Shown in pieces: positions 8,716 to 18,913 of a stretch of 64,000 nt of DNA. Every line of letters begins with the position of its first letter. Position 1 is the stretch's first letter. Below the pieces are notes generated by a model. That model was not told where the DNA came from. It saw nothing but the letters and a program-made list of their open reading frames with translations, and ran no database searches. A program made the position numbers and the translations under genes. The stretch is from Bradyrhizobium sp. RD5-C2 (lineage in GTDB: Bacteria; Pseudomonadota; Alphaproteobacteria; Rhizobiales; Xanthobacteraceae), in contig NZ_BOVL01000026.1 in NCBI RefSeq assembly GCF_019972155.1, positions 62,001 through 126,000 of the forward strand, in the 5' to 3' direction.

Positions 8716-9477
8716 ATGTGCGGACGCTTTGTCATTACCTCGCCGCCGGCGGCCTTGCGAGAGATGTTCGGCTACATCGAGCAGCCGAATTTTCCGCCGC
8801 GGTATAATGTTGCGCCGACCCAGCCGATCCCGGTCGTGCTGCTGCAGAATGGCGGCCGGCATTTTCAACTGATGCGCTGGGGCCTGATCCCGTCCTGGGT
8901 CAAGGATCCCCGCACGTTCTCGCTGCTGATCAACGCCCGCTCCGAGACGGTGCGGGAGAAGCCGGCCTTCAAGAACGCGATCAAGCGGCGTCGCGCGCTG
9001 ATCCCGGCCGACGGCTATTACGAATGGCAGGATGCCGGCGGCCGCAAGCGGCCGTTCTTCATTCATCGCCGCGACGGCCATCCGCTCGCCTTCGCAGCGC
9101 TCGCCGAAACCTGGATGGGACCGAACGGCGAGGAGCAGGACACGGTCGCGATCGTCACCGCGCCTGCGAGCCCCGACCTCGCGCAACTGCATCACCGCGT
9201 GCCCGTCACGATCCGGCCCGAGCAATTCGCCCGCTGGCTCGACTGCCTGCCCAACGATGTCGACGACGTGATGCCGATGCTGAAGGGCCCCGACGTCGGC
9301 GAGTTCGCCTGGCACCAGGTGACGATGCGCGTCAATGCCGTCGCCAACGATGACGCGCAATTGCTGCTGCCGATGACCACGGAAGAGATCGCGGCGGAAG
9401 ACGCGCCGGCGGCGAAGAAGGCCGCAGCGCGCAAGGCGCCGGTGCGTGAGGACGACGGGCAGGGGTCGTTGTTTTAG
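8716..9477 (+). CDS. SOS response-associated peptidase (SRAP / HMCES-YedK type)
   Basis: 253 residues. The invariant Cys2 follows the initiator Met (MCGRF) and becomes the N-terminal residue that crosslinks abasic sites in single-stranded DNA. Other SRAP landmarks are YNVAPTQ (about 35), MRWGLIPSW (about 55), NARSET (about 76), the catalytic Glu in DGYYEWQ (about 105) and His in LHHRVPV (about 160). The family shields abasic sites as a thiazolidine DNA-protein crosslink. The C-terminal 35 residues are a charged Ala/Lys tail. Confidence 0.92.
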   Translation: MCGRFVITSPPAALREMFGYIEQPNFPPRYNVAPTQPIPVVLLQNGGRHFQLMRWGLIPSWVKDPRTFSLLINARSETVREKPAFKNAIKRRRALIPADGYYEWQDAGGRKRPFFIHRRDGHPLAFAALAETWMGPNGEEQDTVAIVTAPASPDLAQLHHRVPVTIRPEQFARWLDCLPNDVDDVMPMLKGPDVGEFAWHQVTMRVNAVANDDAQLLLPMTTEEIAAEDAPAAKKAAARKAPVREDDGQGSLF

Positions 9478-9533
9478 GGGCTGGCTGAAGAAGCGCGGTG
9501 CAGCGTGGATTTGCGCCTAGCTCTCTCCACATC

Positions 9534-9654
9534 GTCGTCCCGGCGAAAGCCGGGACCCATAACCACCGAATTTGCTTGTGAACGGGAACGCGGCCCCAGC
9601 GCCGCGCAACAATCGAGATGCGGGGTAATGGGTCCTGGCTTTCGCCAGGACGAC
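9534..9654. repeat. Dispersed palindromic repeat, family C copy 1
   Basis: GTCGTCCCGGCGAAAGCCGG at one end and its near-complement GGCTTTCGCCAGGACGAC at the other form a long imperfect hairpin. A second copy lies inside the thi operon at 20311-20430. This stretch 9478-9837 holds no gene, only this repeat and the next one. Confidence 0.75.
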
Positions 9655-9745
9655 TGCGAGTGTGTTGCACGGCCCGGATTCTAAAACTCGCAACCCCGCG
9701 TTCTCGCGATGCGTTTTGTCCGAGCTTTCGCGATGTGCCAGCTTC

Positions 9746-9828
9746 GTAGGGCGGGTTAGCGAAGCGTAACCCGCCGTCTTCCTTGCCGGAGCATCGGTGG
9801 GTTACGCCTTCGGCTAACCCACCCTACG
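9746..9828. repeat. Dispersed palindromic repeat, family D copy 1
   Basis: GTAGGGCGGGTTAGCGAAGC near one end and GGCTAACCCACCCTAC at the other are inverted copies of a GTAGGGTGGGTTAGC unit. Further copies are at 11798-11882 and 15500-15582. Confidence 0.75.
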
Positions 9829-9837
9829 ATCGCGGCA

Positions 9838-10224
9838 TCACCCCTTCACGGACGCCACGCCCTCGATCTCGATCAGCATCTTCGGATTGGGCAGCGCCAC
9901 CACGACGCAGGTGGTGCGTGCGGGGTAGGGCGCGGGGCCGAACGCGCCGGCATAGAGGACGTTCATCGTCGCGACGTCAGAGGCGCGGGTCAACAGCACG
10001 TTGACCTTGACGAGATCGCGCATCGTTGCGCCGGCCTCGGTCAGCACGCGCTTGAAATTGGTGACGACGTTGGCGAACTGCGCCTCGAAGCCATCGGGCA
10101 GCTCGCGGTTGGCGTCGAAGCCGGGAATGCCCGAGATGAACAGCAAATCGCCGACGCGGGCGCCGAACGAGAGCGGTGGCGCCGTGACGCCGGGCGGAGG
10201 AGGGAAGTGCTTGATCGTTGGCAT
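9838..10224 (-). CDS. RidA family protein (enamine/imine deaminase-like)
   Basis: 128 residues, typical length for RidA/YjgF/YER057c. Visible family features are LLFISGIPGFD (about 28), the central AQFANVVTNFKRVLTEAGA helix and PARTTCVVVALP (about 100), which carries the Arg that binds the substrate carboxylate in active members. Such proteins hydrolyse reactive 2-aminoacrylate-type intermediates, although not all homologues do so. The stop lies next to repeat D, and the start is 4 nt after the upstream YeeE-like gene ends. Confidence 0.85.
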   Translation of the reverse strand: MPTIKHFPPPPGVTAPPLSFGARVGDLLFISGIPGFDANRELPDGFEAQFANVVTNFKRVLTEAGATMRDLVKVNVLLTRASDVATMNVLYAGAFGPAPYPARTTCVVVALPNPKMLIEIEGVASVKG

Positions 10225-10228
10225 GGGA

Positions 10229-10705
10229 TCACCCGTCTGCGCGAGATGGAAGTGGAGGATTTTCGAGGCGCGGCGCCAGCGTACGCCGCCGCCAGAGATT
10301 CTTGCCGAACAGGTTCTGGCCGATCATGCCTGCCAGCATCGCGACGACGAACACCACGATCGGCAGCGAGAGCCCGGCGAGATTGACCAGTGCGGGCCCG
10401 GGGCAGATGCCGGCGAGGCCCCAGCCGATGCCGAACAGCACGGCGCCACCGACCAGTGGCGCATCGATGTCATTGCGGTCGGGCCAGAGGAAGCGCGCCG
10501 AGAAGGCGGGCGCCGCACGCCGCTGCGCGATCGCAAAGCCTGTTGCTGCGACCGCAACGGCTCCCGCCATCACGAAGGCGAGTGTCGCATCCCACGCGCC
10601 GAACAGATCGAGGAAGCCGAGCACCTTCTGCGGATCGGTCATGCCCGAGATCAGAAGGCCCGCGCCGAAGATCAGGCCGCACACGAAGCTTGCGAAAAGG
10701 GGCAT
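10229..10705 (-). CDS. YeeE/YedE (DUF6691) half-transporter, second subunit
   Basis: 158 residues with about four TM helices. The C-P-containing motif GICPGPALVNLAG (about residue 98) is the conserved cysteine-bearing loop of this half of YeeE/YedE proteins. These proteins come as two adjacent half-size subunits or as one fused chain and move sulfur species such as thiosulfate across the inner membrane. It follows the other half gene after 2 nt, so the two likely assemble together. The last about 25 residues are hydrophilic. Confidence 0.85.
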   Translation of the reverse strand: MPLFASFVCGLIFGAGLLISGMTDPQKVLGFLDLFGAWDATLAFVMAGAVAVAATGFAIAQRRAAPAFSARFLWPDRNDIDAPLVGGAVLFGIGWGLAGICPGPALVNLAGLSLPIVVFVVAMLAGMIGQNLFGKNLWRRRTLAPRLENPPLPSRADG

Positions 10706-10707
10706 GG

Positions 10708-11145
10708 CTAGCCTCCGATCCCGTGCCTGACGATCGCAACTGTTACGATCGCCGCCGTCATGAAGATGAACGTGGCCACGATCGAGCGGCCGGACAGCCG
10801 CGCGAAGCCGCAGACGCCGTGGCCCGAGGTGCAGCCATTGCCCATCCTTGTGCCGAAGCCGACCAAAAGGCCCGCGATCGCGATCACCACGAGGCTCGCA
10901 TGCATCGCCGGCCGCGGCAGCGGCGCGCCGAACAATGCCGCAATCAGGGGCGCCGCGATCAGCCCCGCGATGAACGCGATGCGCCAGGAACGATCGGCGC
11001 TGCGGTCGGCGATATCGGGCTGGAGCAGGCCGCCGACGATGCCGGTGACCCCTGCGATCCGCCCGGTCAGCAGCATCAGCAGCGCCGCGGCGAGGCCGAT
11101 CAGCGCGCCGCCGAGAAGGCCGGAAACTGGGGTGAAATCGTGCAT
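10708..11145 (-). CDS. YeeE/YedE half-transporter, first subunit
   Basis: 145 residues from ATG 11145. It has four to five TM helices and the diagnostic loop RMGNGCTSGHGVCG (about 100-113) with two Cys residues. This is the N-terminal-half counterpart of the next gene, and the pair reconstitutes a YeeE/YedE sulfur transporter. Family members are often regulated with sulfur-oxidation genes, but none are seen here. A longer start at 11211 adds 22 hydrophilic residues and is less likely. Confidence 0.85.
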   Translation of the reverse strand: MHDFTPVSGLLGGALIGLAAALLMLLTGRIAGVTGIVGGLLQPDIADRSADRSWRIAFIAGLIAAPLIAALFGAPLPRPAMHASLVVIAIAGLLVGFGTRMGNGCTSGHGVCGFARLSGRSIVATFIFMTAAIVTVAIVRHGIGG

Positions 11146-11351
11146 CGATGCAGGTCCCTGTTGCGCAAACTCCTCAGCGATGGCGCAAAGCGGTGGGCGC
11201 ACATGCGCCAATGGTCGCGTGGCTGCGTGGGCGATGATAGACTCCGCAATAACAGGAACAAGCGCAATCCTGCATGTTTTGCCGGCATTTCAATGTGCCG
11301 CCGCTCGGTCGGATTGCCGCGATTCGCTTCACTTCGTCCGGAGAACTCCCC

Positions 11352-11786
11352 ATGAGATTGTCATCCGCTGCTCGCGCCGTGCTGTTCGCGCTGGCGCTGC
11401 TCACCGGCTCGTCCGCCGCACTGGCCGACGAGGGCGCGGTGACGCTCGTCATCTTCAAGGGCGGCTGGATATTCGGCGGCTCCGCCGGCAAGGGCGTGCT
11501 GACCTTCCACGGCCAGACCTACGGGCTCACGGCGGGCGGGCTGGATTACGGCCTCGTGTTCGGCGGCTCGCAGACCACGTTGCAGGGGCGGGTGCGCAAC
11601 ATCCGCCGCGCCCAGGATATCGCCGGCGTCTACGCCGCGGCGGGCATGGGCGTTGCGGTCGGCGCCGGCGTGCGCGGCATCCTCTTGACCAACCAGAACG
11701 GCGCCGTGCTCGAATTGAGCGGCAAGCAGATCGGACTGATGGCCAATGTCGATCTCAGCGGGCTTGCGATCACGCTGAAGGAGTAA
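11352..11786 (+). CDS. Exported glycine-rich hypothetical protein
   Basis: 144 residues from ATG 11352. A Sec signal peptide (residues 1-26, ending AALADE) precedes a Gly-rich mature part with alternating short hydrophobic strands (VIFKGGWIFGGSAGKGVLTF, AAAGMGVAVGAGVRGILL). This suggests a small beta-sheet domain in the periplasm or outer membrane. I do not recognise the family. A longer frame from 11274 would add 26 residues in front of the signal peptide and is not favoured. Confidence 0.65.
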   Translation: MRLSSAARAVLFALALLTGSSAALADEGAVTLVIFKGGWIFGGSAGKGVLTFHGQTYGLTAGGLDYGLVFGGSQTTLQGRVRNIRRAQDIAGVYAAAGMGVAVGAGVRGILLTNQNGAVLELSGKQIGLMANVDLSGLAITLKE

Positions 11787-11797
11787 CAGCCCGGTGC

Positions 11798-11882
11798 GTA
11801 GGGTGGGTTAGCCGAAGGCGTAACCCACCGACTTATGTCCGCGATTGAAGATGGCGGGTTACGCTGCGCTAACCCGCCCTAC
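11798..11882. repeat. Dispersed palindromic repeat, family D copy 2
   Basis: It has GTAGGGTGGGTTAGCCGAAG at the left and CGCTAACCCGCCCTAC at the right. The right end contains the stop codon of the minus-strand glycosylase gene (11881-11879). Confidence 0.75.
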
Positions 11883-12394
11883 GATTCTACGATCCACTGC
11901 GCCAGCTCACGCCACGGCTGCAAGCTCCAGTGCCCGGACGCCGCACCTGACGGTGACGGCAATACGAACACATCTGGAAAACCGCTTGTCGCCGGCTGCC
12001 GGCCGAGCGCAAGCGCACTGGTCGGCCTGTCGTAAAACAGGCTCGCCGCCTTCTTGCTGGTAAAGGCGATGGTCTTTGGCCGAACGATCTCTATCTTCGT
12101 CCTGAAGCCCGCGACATCGAACGAGCCGCGCGCGATCTCATGATCCATCCCGGCGCCGGTCTTGGAGAGATCGGTGAAGCCGATGCCGAGTTCGAGCAGC
12201 GCTGCGAACTCGTCCGGCCGATAGCGCCGCGGCGTGATGCCGGCCTCGTGCAGCACACGCCAGAAGCGGTTGCCGGGATGCGCGTAGTAATGTCCGACGG
12301 CGGCGGAGCGCGTGCTGGCCGCCGTGCCGACGAACACCAGCCGCAGATCGGCGCGGAGCTGGTCGGGGAGGCGATGAGTGTCGTTGTCGGGCAT
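11879..12394 (-). CDS. Mismatch-specific DNA glycosylase (Mug / UDG family 2 type)
   Basis: 171 residues from ATG 12394. The family active-site region is LVFVGTAASTRSA then VGHYYAHPGNRFW (about 18-46), and the DNA-intercalating motif near the C-terminus reads LPSPSGAASG (about 147). These are the GxxPs-type and motif 2 regions of Mug/TDG-like enzymes, which excise uracil or thymine opposite G and ethenocytosine. AAS in place of NPS, seen in GTAAS, is a known subgroup feature in my recollection, and its exact base specificity is uncertain. The stop codon is supplied by repeat D. Confidence 0.82.
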   Translation of the reverse strand: MPDNDTHRLPDQLRADLRLVFVGTAASTRSAAVGHYYAHPGNRFWRVLHEAGITPRRYRPDEFAALLELGIGFTDLSKTGAGMDHEIARGSFDVAGFRTKIEIVRPKTIAFTSKKAASLFYDRPTSALALGRQPATSGFPDVFVLPSPSGAASGHWSLQPWRELAQWIVES

Positions 12395-12471
12395 TGAGAT
12401 CGTGGAAGGTGCCGCCGGTGTGACGGACCCGACCGCTACCATTTCCGCCGCTCCCGTCATATACCTCGGCG

Positions 12472-13012
12472 ATGACCCGCGAAGAATTGGTCGCCGCCTA
12501 CACGGCGCCCGGCCGCCACTATCACAACCTTGCGCATATCGACGACTGCCTCGCGGCGCTGGCTCGACGATCTTTCCGCGGCTGAGCGCGAGATGTTGTC
12601 GGAAGCGATCTGGTGGCACGATGTCGTCTACGATCCGACCCGGCCTGATAATGAGGAGCGCAGCGCGCAGCTCGCCGAACAACACGTTCGCGCCGACCTC
12701 GGCCATGAGGTCGGCCGCCTGATCCGTTTGACGAAGACGCACGACGTTGAGGCCGATGATCGCCTCGGCGCGATCCTAATCTCAATCGACCTCAGCATTC
12801 TCGGCGCCGAACCCGCGCACTACGATGCCTATGCCGCGGCGATCCGGCAGGAGTTCATCCATGTCGCCGATGCCGACTATCGCGCCGGCCGCGCCAAGGT
12901 GCTTCGCCACTTCGCCGCGCGCCAGGTCATCTTCCCCGATGCCGGTTTCGCCGCGACCTATGACCGCCGCGCCCGCGACAACCTCGCGCGCGAGATCGCG
13001 TCGCTGGGGTGA
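12472..13012 (+). pseudogene. HD-domain protein gene with apparent +1 frameshift
   Basis: Two frames together give a coherent HD-type protein. ATG 12472 starts MTREELVAAYTAPGRHYHNL and AHIDDCLAAL, then hits TGA at 12583-12585. The next frame continues from 12563 as LDDLSAAEREMLSEAIWWHD and runs to 13012. Dropping one G of the pair at 12561-12562 fuses them into a 179-residue protein with His in HYHNLAH and the HD pair in WWHDVVYD. Whether this is a true mutation or a sequencing error cannot be told from here. If only the downstream frame were used, the first metal-site His would be lost. Confidence 0.75.
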
Positions 13013-13190
13013 GGGGCTCCATCCGCATATGTCCTGCCTCCGCAGGGGCGCATTGCCAAAATATCGAAAACAACCCCATGCACAGTAGCCGGCGGCGTGC
13101 CGGCATTCGACGTGGCCACTTGACATGTCGGGCAAATCAGTGACATTATTCTATTATTCCGAAATGACGCAAGCGCGCCTCACCCTCCGC

Positions 13191-13215
13191 GACGCGACGC
13201 GACGCGACGGGACGT
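13191..13215. repeat. Short tandem repeat, five GACGN units
   Basis: Three perfect GACGC units followed by GACGG and GACGT in a gene-free stretch (13013-13270). Confidence 0.7.
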
Positions 13216-13270
13216 GCCTTGCCGCAAGCGGGGCGAGGTCGCGACTCGATTGCCCTGATCTCATCAGGTG

Positions 13271-13666
13271 CTAGCGCGCCGGCTCCTTGACCTCGTCTTC
13301 CGCCGCGACCGCTTGCGCCGGCCCCGTCGCGCGCAGCATCAAGAACCGTCCCGAGAACGCCGTGCCGCGGATGCTCCAGCGGCCGTCGATCTCGGTCGCG
13401 TCGGCATTGACGGCGCCTTCATAGTGGACGGTGTCATAGCCGTAGCCCGGCGGCTCGTAGCGTTTGACGAACGACACCGCGCTGCCGGAGCGATGACCCG
13501 CGAGCGAGGCATTGTGGGTGCTGAGCGGGCAGCCCGGCCTCACGCAGGGTTCGGTCACGCTGCCGCCGAGTGCGCCGCCGGCGTCGATCAGCGTCGCCAG
13601 GAAGGTGACCATGCCACTTGGCTGAACATAGCTGCCGTCCCAGACGCCGGTGAGATTGTCGGTCAT
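13271..13666 (-). CDS. Hypothetical protein (131 aa)
   Basis: ATG 13666 begins MTDNLTGVWDGSYVQPSG. The protein has no signal peptide. It appears beta-rich, with pairs of strands (GMVTFLATLIDAGGALGGS, EIDGRWSIRGTAFSGRFLML) that recall small lipocalin-like or jelly-roll sheets built around LTGVWDG and IDGRWSI. That fold suggestion is only inference. Two close Cys residues (PCVRPGCP) are notable. I do not recognise the family. Confidence 0.6.
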   Translation of the reverse strand: MTDNLTGVWDGSYVQPSGMVTFLATLIDAGGALGGSVTEPCVRPGCPLSTHNASLAGHRSGSAVSFVKRYEPPGYGYDTVHYEGAVNADATEIDGRWSIRGTAFSGRFLMLRATGPAQAVAAEDEVKEPAR

Positions 13667-13832
13667 GCTGCTCGTCCGGATTGCGCGCGTCGAATTGCAG
13701 AGATCGATGTGGTGCAGGCAGCGCCTCAACGCAAGTCGCGCGAGTGGAGCGCACGCCGCGCCCGGTTGCCTGATCAGGCAAAAGGGTCTGTAATCCGGCC
13801 CAACAGATCAAGAAGAATTTCGGGAGCAGGAC

Positions 13833-15503
13833 ATGACGGGAGAGCCGAAGACCCATTACGAGGTGATCGTGGTCGGCGCCGGCGTCGCCGGCATCTACCA
13901 GATCAAGCGGCTCGCCGATCTAGGCATCGACGCCACCGTGCTCGAAGCCGCACCCGATCTCGGCGGCACCTGGTATTGGAACCGCTATCCGGGCTGCCGT
14001 TTCGACTCGGAAAGCTATACCTACGGCTTCTCGTTCTCGCGCGAGCTGCTCGACGAGTGGCACTGGAAGGAGCGCTTCTCCGGCCAGCCCGAGAATCTGC
14101 GCTACCTCAACTACGTCGCCGACAAGTTCGACCTGCGCCGGCACATGCAGTTCAACTGCAAGGTCGAGGCCATGCAGTTCGACGAGACGCGCGATCTCTG
14201 GCAGCTCAAGCTCAGCGACGGCCGCACGCTGACCTGCCGCTTCGTCGTGCTCGGGATCGGCTTGCTCTCAGCGCCGACCATGCCGCGCGTGCCGGGCACC
14301 TCCGACTTCAAGGGCCGCTCGTTCCACACCTATTACTGGCCGCACGAGCCGGTCGATCTCGCGGGCAAGAAAGTCGCGGTGATCGGCACCGGCGCGACCG
14401 GCATTCAGGTGATCGGCGAGATTGCCGACAAGGTAGGCCAACTCACCGTGTTCCAGCGCCGGCCGAACTGGAGCGCGCCGCTCAACAACAGCGCGATCTC
14501 GGAAGCCGAAATGGCCGACATCCGCGCCCGCTATGACGAGATCTTCGCCGCCTGCGCACTGACGCCCGGCAGTTTCGTCCATGGCCCCGACAAGCGCGGC
14601 TTTTACGAGGTGAGCCGCGAGGAGCGGCTTAAGCTGTGGGACAAGCTCTACGATGAGCCTGGCTTCGGCATCTGGCTCGCGAATTTTCGCGAGATCTTCA
14701 TGGATGAAGCCGCCAATGCGGAGCTCTCCGAATATATCGCCGGTCGTATCCGCCGCCGCGTGAAGAATCAGAAGGTCGCCGAAAAGCTGATCCCGCGCGA
14801 TCACGGCTTCGGCGTGCAGCGGCTGCCGCTGGAGACCCGGTATTTCGAGGCCTACAATCGCGACAATGTGCATCTCGTCGACCTCAGCGAGACGCCGCTG
14901 GTGCGCGTCACCGAGACCGGCCTGCGCACCACGGCGCGCGACTACGAGTTCGACATCATCGTCTACGCCACCGGCTTCGATGCCATCACCGGCGCCTACG
15001 ACCTGATCGACATCGAAGGTATCGGCGGCGCGAAGCTATCGGACAAATGGAAGCAGGCGCCGTCGACCTTCCTCGGCATGCTCGTGCACGGCTTCCCGAA
15101 TTTGCTGATGCCGACCGGCCCGCAAAGCGCGTCAGCTTCGACCAACTTCCCGCGCGGCATCGAGAACGGCGTGAACTGGTGCACCAATTTGCTGCAATAT
15201 ATGTGGGACCGTGGCCTGACCCGCGCCGACGCCACGCTGGAAGCGCAACAGCGCTGGACCGCGCATGTCGCCAAAATGTACGAGATCATGCTGATGCGCA
15301 AAGCCAAGTCGTGGTTCACCGGCTACAACTCCAACGTCGCCGGCCACGAGGAGGGCACCGTCCGCTACTTCGTCTACAACGGCGGTACGCCGAAGTTCTT
15401 GGGGATCATCAACGGCGTGGCGGCGGAGGGGTATCGGGAGATTGAGTTTGGTGCGGTGGCAGCAGTCGGTACGCAGGTGGCGGTTGGCGCCTCGGCGTCG
15501 TAG
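13833..15503 (+). CDS. Flavin-containing Baeyer-Villiger type monooxygenase
   Basis: 556 residues. The N-terminal FAD Rossmann motif reads VVGAGVAGIY (about 11-20). The Baeyer-Villiger fingerprint FxGxxxHxxxWP appears as FKGRSFHTYYWP (about 159-170), followed by the NADPH motif VIGTGATGIQ (about 183-192). These enzymes use NADPH and O2 to insert oxygen next to a ketone or aldehyde carbonyl, in the manner of cyclohexanone monooxygenase. The substrate is unknown and there are no catabolic neighbours. GGGAGCAGG precedes ATG 13833. The TAG stop lies at the edge of repeat D copy 3. Confidence 0.9.
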   Translation: MTGEPKTHYEVIVVGAGVAGIYQIKRLADLGIDATVLEAAPDLGGTWYWNRYPGCRFDSESYTYGFSFSRELLDEWHWKERFSGQPENLRYLNYVADKFDLRRHMQFNCKVEAMQFDETRDLWQLKLSDGRTLTCRFVVLGIGLLSAPTMPRVPGTSDFKGRSFHTYYWPHEPVDLAGKKVAVIGTGATGIQVIGEIADKVGQLTVFQRRPNWSAPLNNSAISEAEMADIRARYDEIFAACALTPGSFVHGPDKRGFYEVSREERLKLWDKLYDEPGFGIWLANFREIFMDEAANAELSEYIAGRIRRRVKNQKVAEKLIPRDHGFGVQRLPLETRYFEAYNRDNVHLVDLSETPLVRVTETGLRTTARDYEFDIIVYATGFDAITGAYDLIDIEGIGGAKLSDKWKQAPSTFLGMLVHGFPNLLMPTGPQSASASTNFPRGIENGVNWCTNLLQYMWDRGLTRADATLEAQQRWTAHVAKMYEIMLMRKAKSWFTGYNSNVAGHEEGTVRYFVYNGGTPKFLGIINGVAAEGYREIEFGAVAAVGTQVAVGASAS

Positions 15504-15582
15504 GGTTGGTTAGCGCAGCGTGTCCCACCATTGTCTCGTCGAGCAGCCGGCGGGTTACGCCTTCGGCTAACCCCCCGTGCGT
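15500..15582. repeat. Dispersed palindromic repeat, family D copy 3
   Basis: It has GTAGGGTTGGTTAGCGCAGC at the left, containing the monooxygenase stop codon, and CGGGTTACGCCTTCGGCTAA near the right. It is more diverged than copies 1 and 2. Confidence 0.7.
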
Positions 15583-15725
15583 ACGAATACATAGATTGAG
15601 ATGTCCGCTTTCGACGGAGAGCGGCCACGACTTCGGAATGTCGGCTTGTGACCCAAAGCAGACGTTGACTGCGCCACAATTAAAGATCAGCCTTTTGGTT
15701 TCGCCGATAACGAAAGGTTGCGACG

Positions 15726-16697
15726 ATGTCTAAGACGCTCGCTTCATTCTTCGGATTGTTGGCCTTCCTACTCGGTGCGACGGTCGGTGCGCAGGTCAAA
15801 GCTGATAGCGATTTTAGAGTCACGCTGCTTGGCACCGGCACGCCAATTCCCGATGCCGATCGGTTCGGCCCGAGCACGCTAGTAGAAGCGGGAAATCAGA
15901 GATTGCTGTTTGACGCTGGGCGCGGCGCGACGATCCGCTTGCGGCAAATCAACCCGACGCAAAACACGATCATGAGCAAGATCAATGCACTCTTCCTTAC
16001 TCACTATCATTCGGATCACACCTTGGGCATCCCCGACCTATGGCTTACTGGGTGGCTGAATAACAGTCGAAAGGAGCCATTCCGATTGATCGGCCCGGTT
16101 GGCGCGAGGTCGCTGATGACCGGCCTAGAGGCCGCTTACGCCCTCGACATCAAGATCCGGCTGGAGGACGAGAAACTGCTGCCTGAGGGCATCGCAACTG
16201 TCGTGGAGGAATTCGAGAAGGACGGCGTCGTCTATGAGAGGGACGACGTCAAGGTCATTGCTTTCACGGTCGATCACGGGGCTGCCATCAAGCCTGCCGT
16301 AGGTTACCGTATCGAATACAAAGGTCGCGCGGTGGTGATTTCGGGCGATACTCGCTACGACCAGAACGTCATAAAATATGGCGCCGGCGTTGACCTGCTC
16401 ATTCACGAAGTCTGTGCCGCTCGACCCGAATTGCTTTCCTCAAATCCGTACATGCGGCGCGTGATGGACCACCATACTAATCCCAGGGAAGCAGGACAGG
16501 TGTTTTCTTTGACCAAGCCTAAGCTGGCGGTTTATTCCCATCTCGTCTTTCTCGGCAGCGACAAGATCCCTCGTGCAACCGTTGACGACATCGTGGCGGG
16601 CACCCGCGAGACTTATAGCGGGCCGCTGGAGGTTGGTGAGGACTTAATGTCCTTCGAAATTGGCGATATAATTACGGTGCGCCAACGCAATCCGTAA
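15726..16697 (+). CDS. Exported MBL-fold metallohydrolase (RNase Z / arylsulfatase-like)
   Basis: 323 residues. A signal peptide (residues 1-27) is followed by an MBL fold: FRVTLLGTGTPIPD, the zinc motif HxHxDH as LTHYHSDHTLGIPD (about 96-109), His in FTVDHG (about 182), Asp in ISGDTRYD (about 206) and His in YSHLVFLG (about 273). The layout resembles RNase Z-like and alkylsulfatase-like hydrolases, but a signal peptide argues against a tRNA role. The gene looks less GC-rich than its neighbours at third positions, which could mean more recent acquisition. Flanks are repeat D upstream and a terminator downstream. Confidence 0.8.
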   Translation: MSKTLASFFGLLAFLLGATVGAQVKADSDFRVTLLGTGTPIPDADRFGPSTLVEAGNQRLLFDAGRGATIRLRQINPTQNTIMSKINALFLTHYHSDHTLGIPDLWLTGWLNNSRKEPFRLIGPVGARSLMTGLEAAYALDIKIRLEDEKLLPEGIATVVEEFEKDGVVYERDDVKVIAFTVDHGAAIKPAVGYRIEYKGRAVVISGDTRYDQNVIKYGAGVDLLIHEVCAARPELLSSNPYMRRVMDHHTNPREAGQVFSLTKPKLAVYSHLVFLGSDKIPRATVDDIVAGTRETYSGPLEVGEDLMSFEIGDIITVRQRNP

Positions 16698-16795
16698 GGT
16701 GCAATTTGTGACTGTGCTCTCATCAAGCTCAAAACCACGAGCATGAGTCTGCCTTTTGGCCCTATGCATCGTTGATGAGCGCGGGCCCTCGAAGC

Positions 16796-16820
16796 AAGGC
16801 CGGGCTTTCGCCCGGCCTTT
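16796..16820. terminator. Intrinsic terminator between MBL gene and thiC
   Basis: A perfect 10-bp stem AAGGCCGGGC / GCCCGGCCTT with a TTTC loop, and short T-runs on the plus strand. It lies between convergent genes and can serve both. Confidence 0.7.
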
Positions 16821-16876
16821 CATCTAGTGCGAGAACGCGCTTCTGCGCGGACATGACGAACGGTAAGGAGGTGCCC

Positions 16877-18775
<1,899 letters not shown>

Positions 18776-18810
18776 GGGATCCTCCGGTTTATTTCGCGTC
18801 AGTTGAATTC

Positions 18811-18893
18811 GTCATTGCGAGCGCAGCGAAGCAATCCATGGTCCCGCAAGCGGAGGGATGGATTGCTTCGTCGCTTGCGCTCCTCGCAATGAC
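18811..18893. repeat. Palindromic repeat between thiE and thiC (family H)
   Basis: GTCATTGCGAGCGCAGCGAA at the left is answered by TTGCGCTCCTCGCAATGAC at the right, with an inner GCAATCCATGG / ATGGATTGC pair. The whole element could fold into one long hairpin in the thi mRNA. Confidence 0.75.
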
Positions 18894-18913
18894 GGTGGTG
18901 AGATTGGTGGCCA

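Noticed and set aside
13191..13215. Tandem GACGN units as a regulatory array
   Set aside because: It is short and simple, in a gene-free stretch, and likely to arise by slippage in GC-rich DNA.
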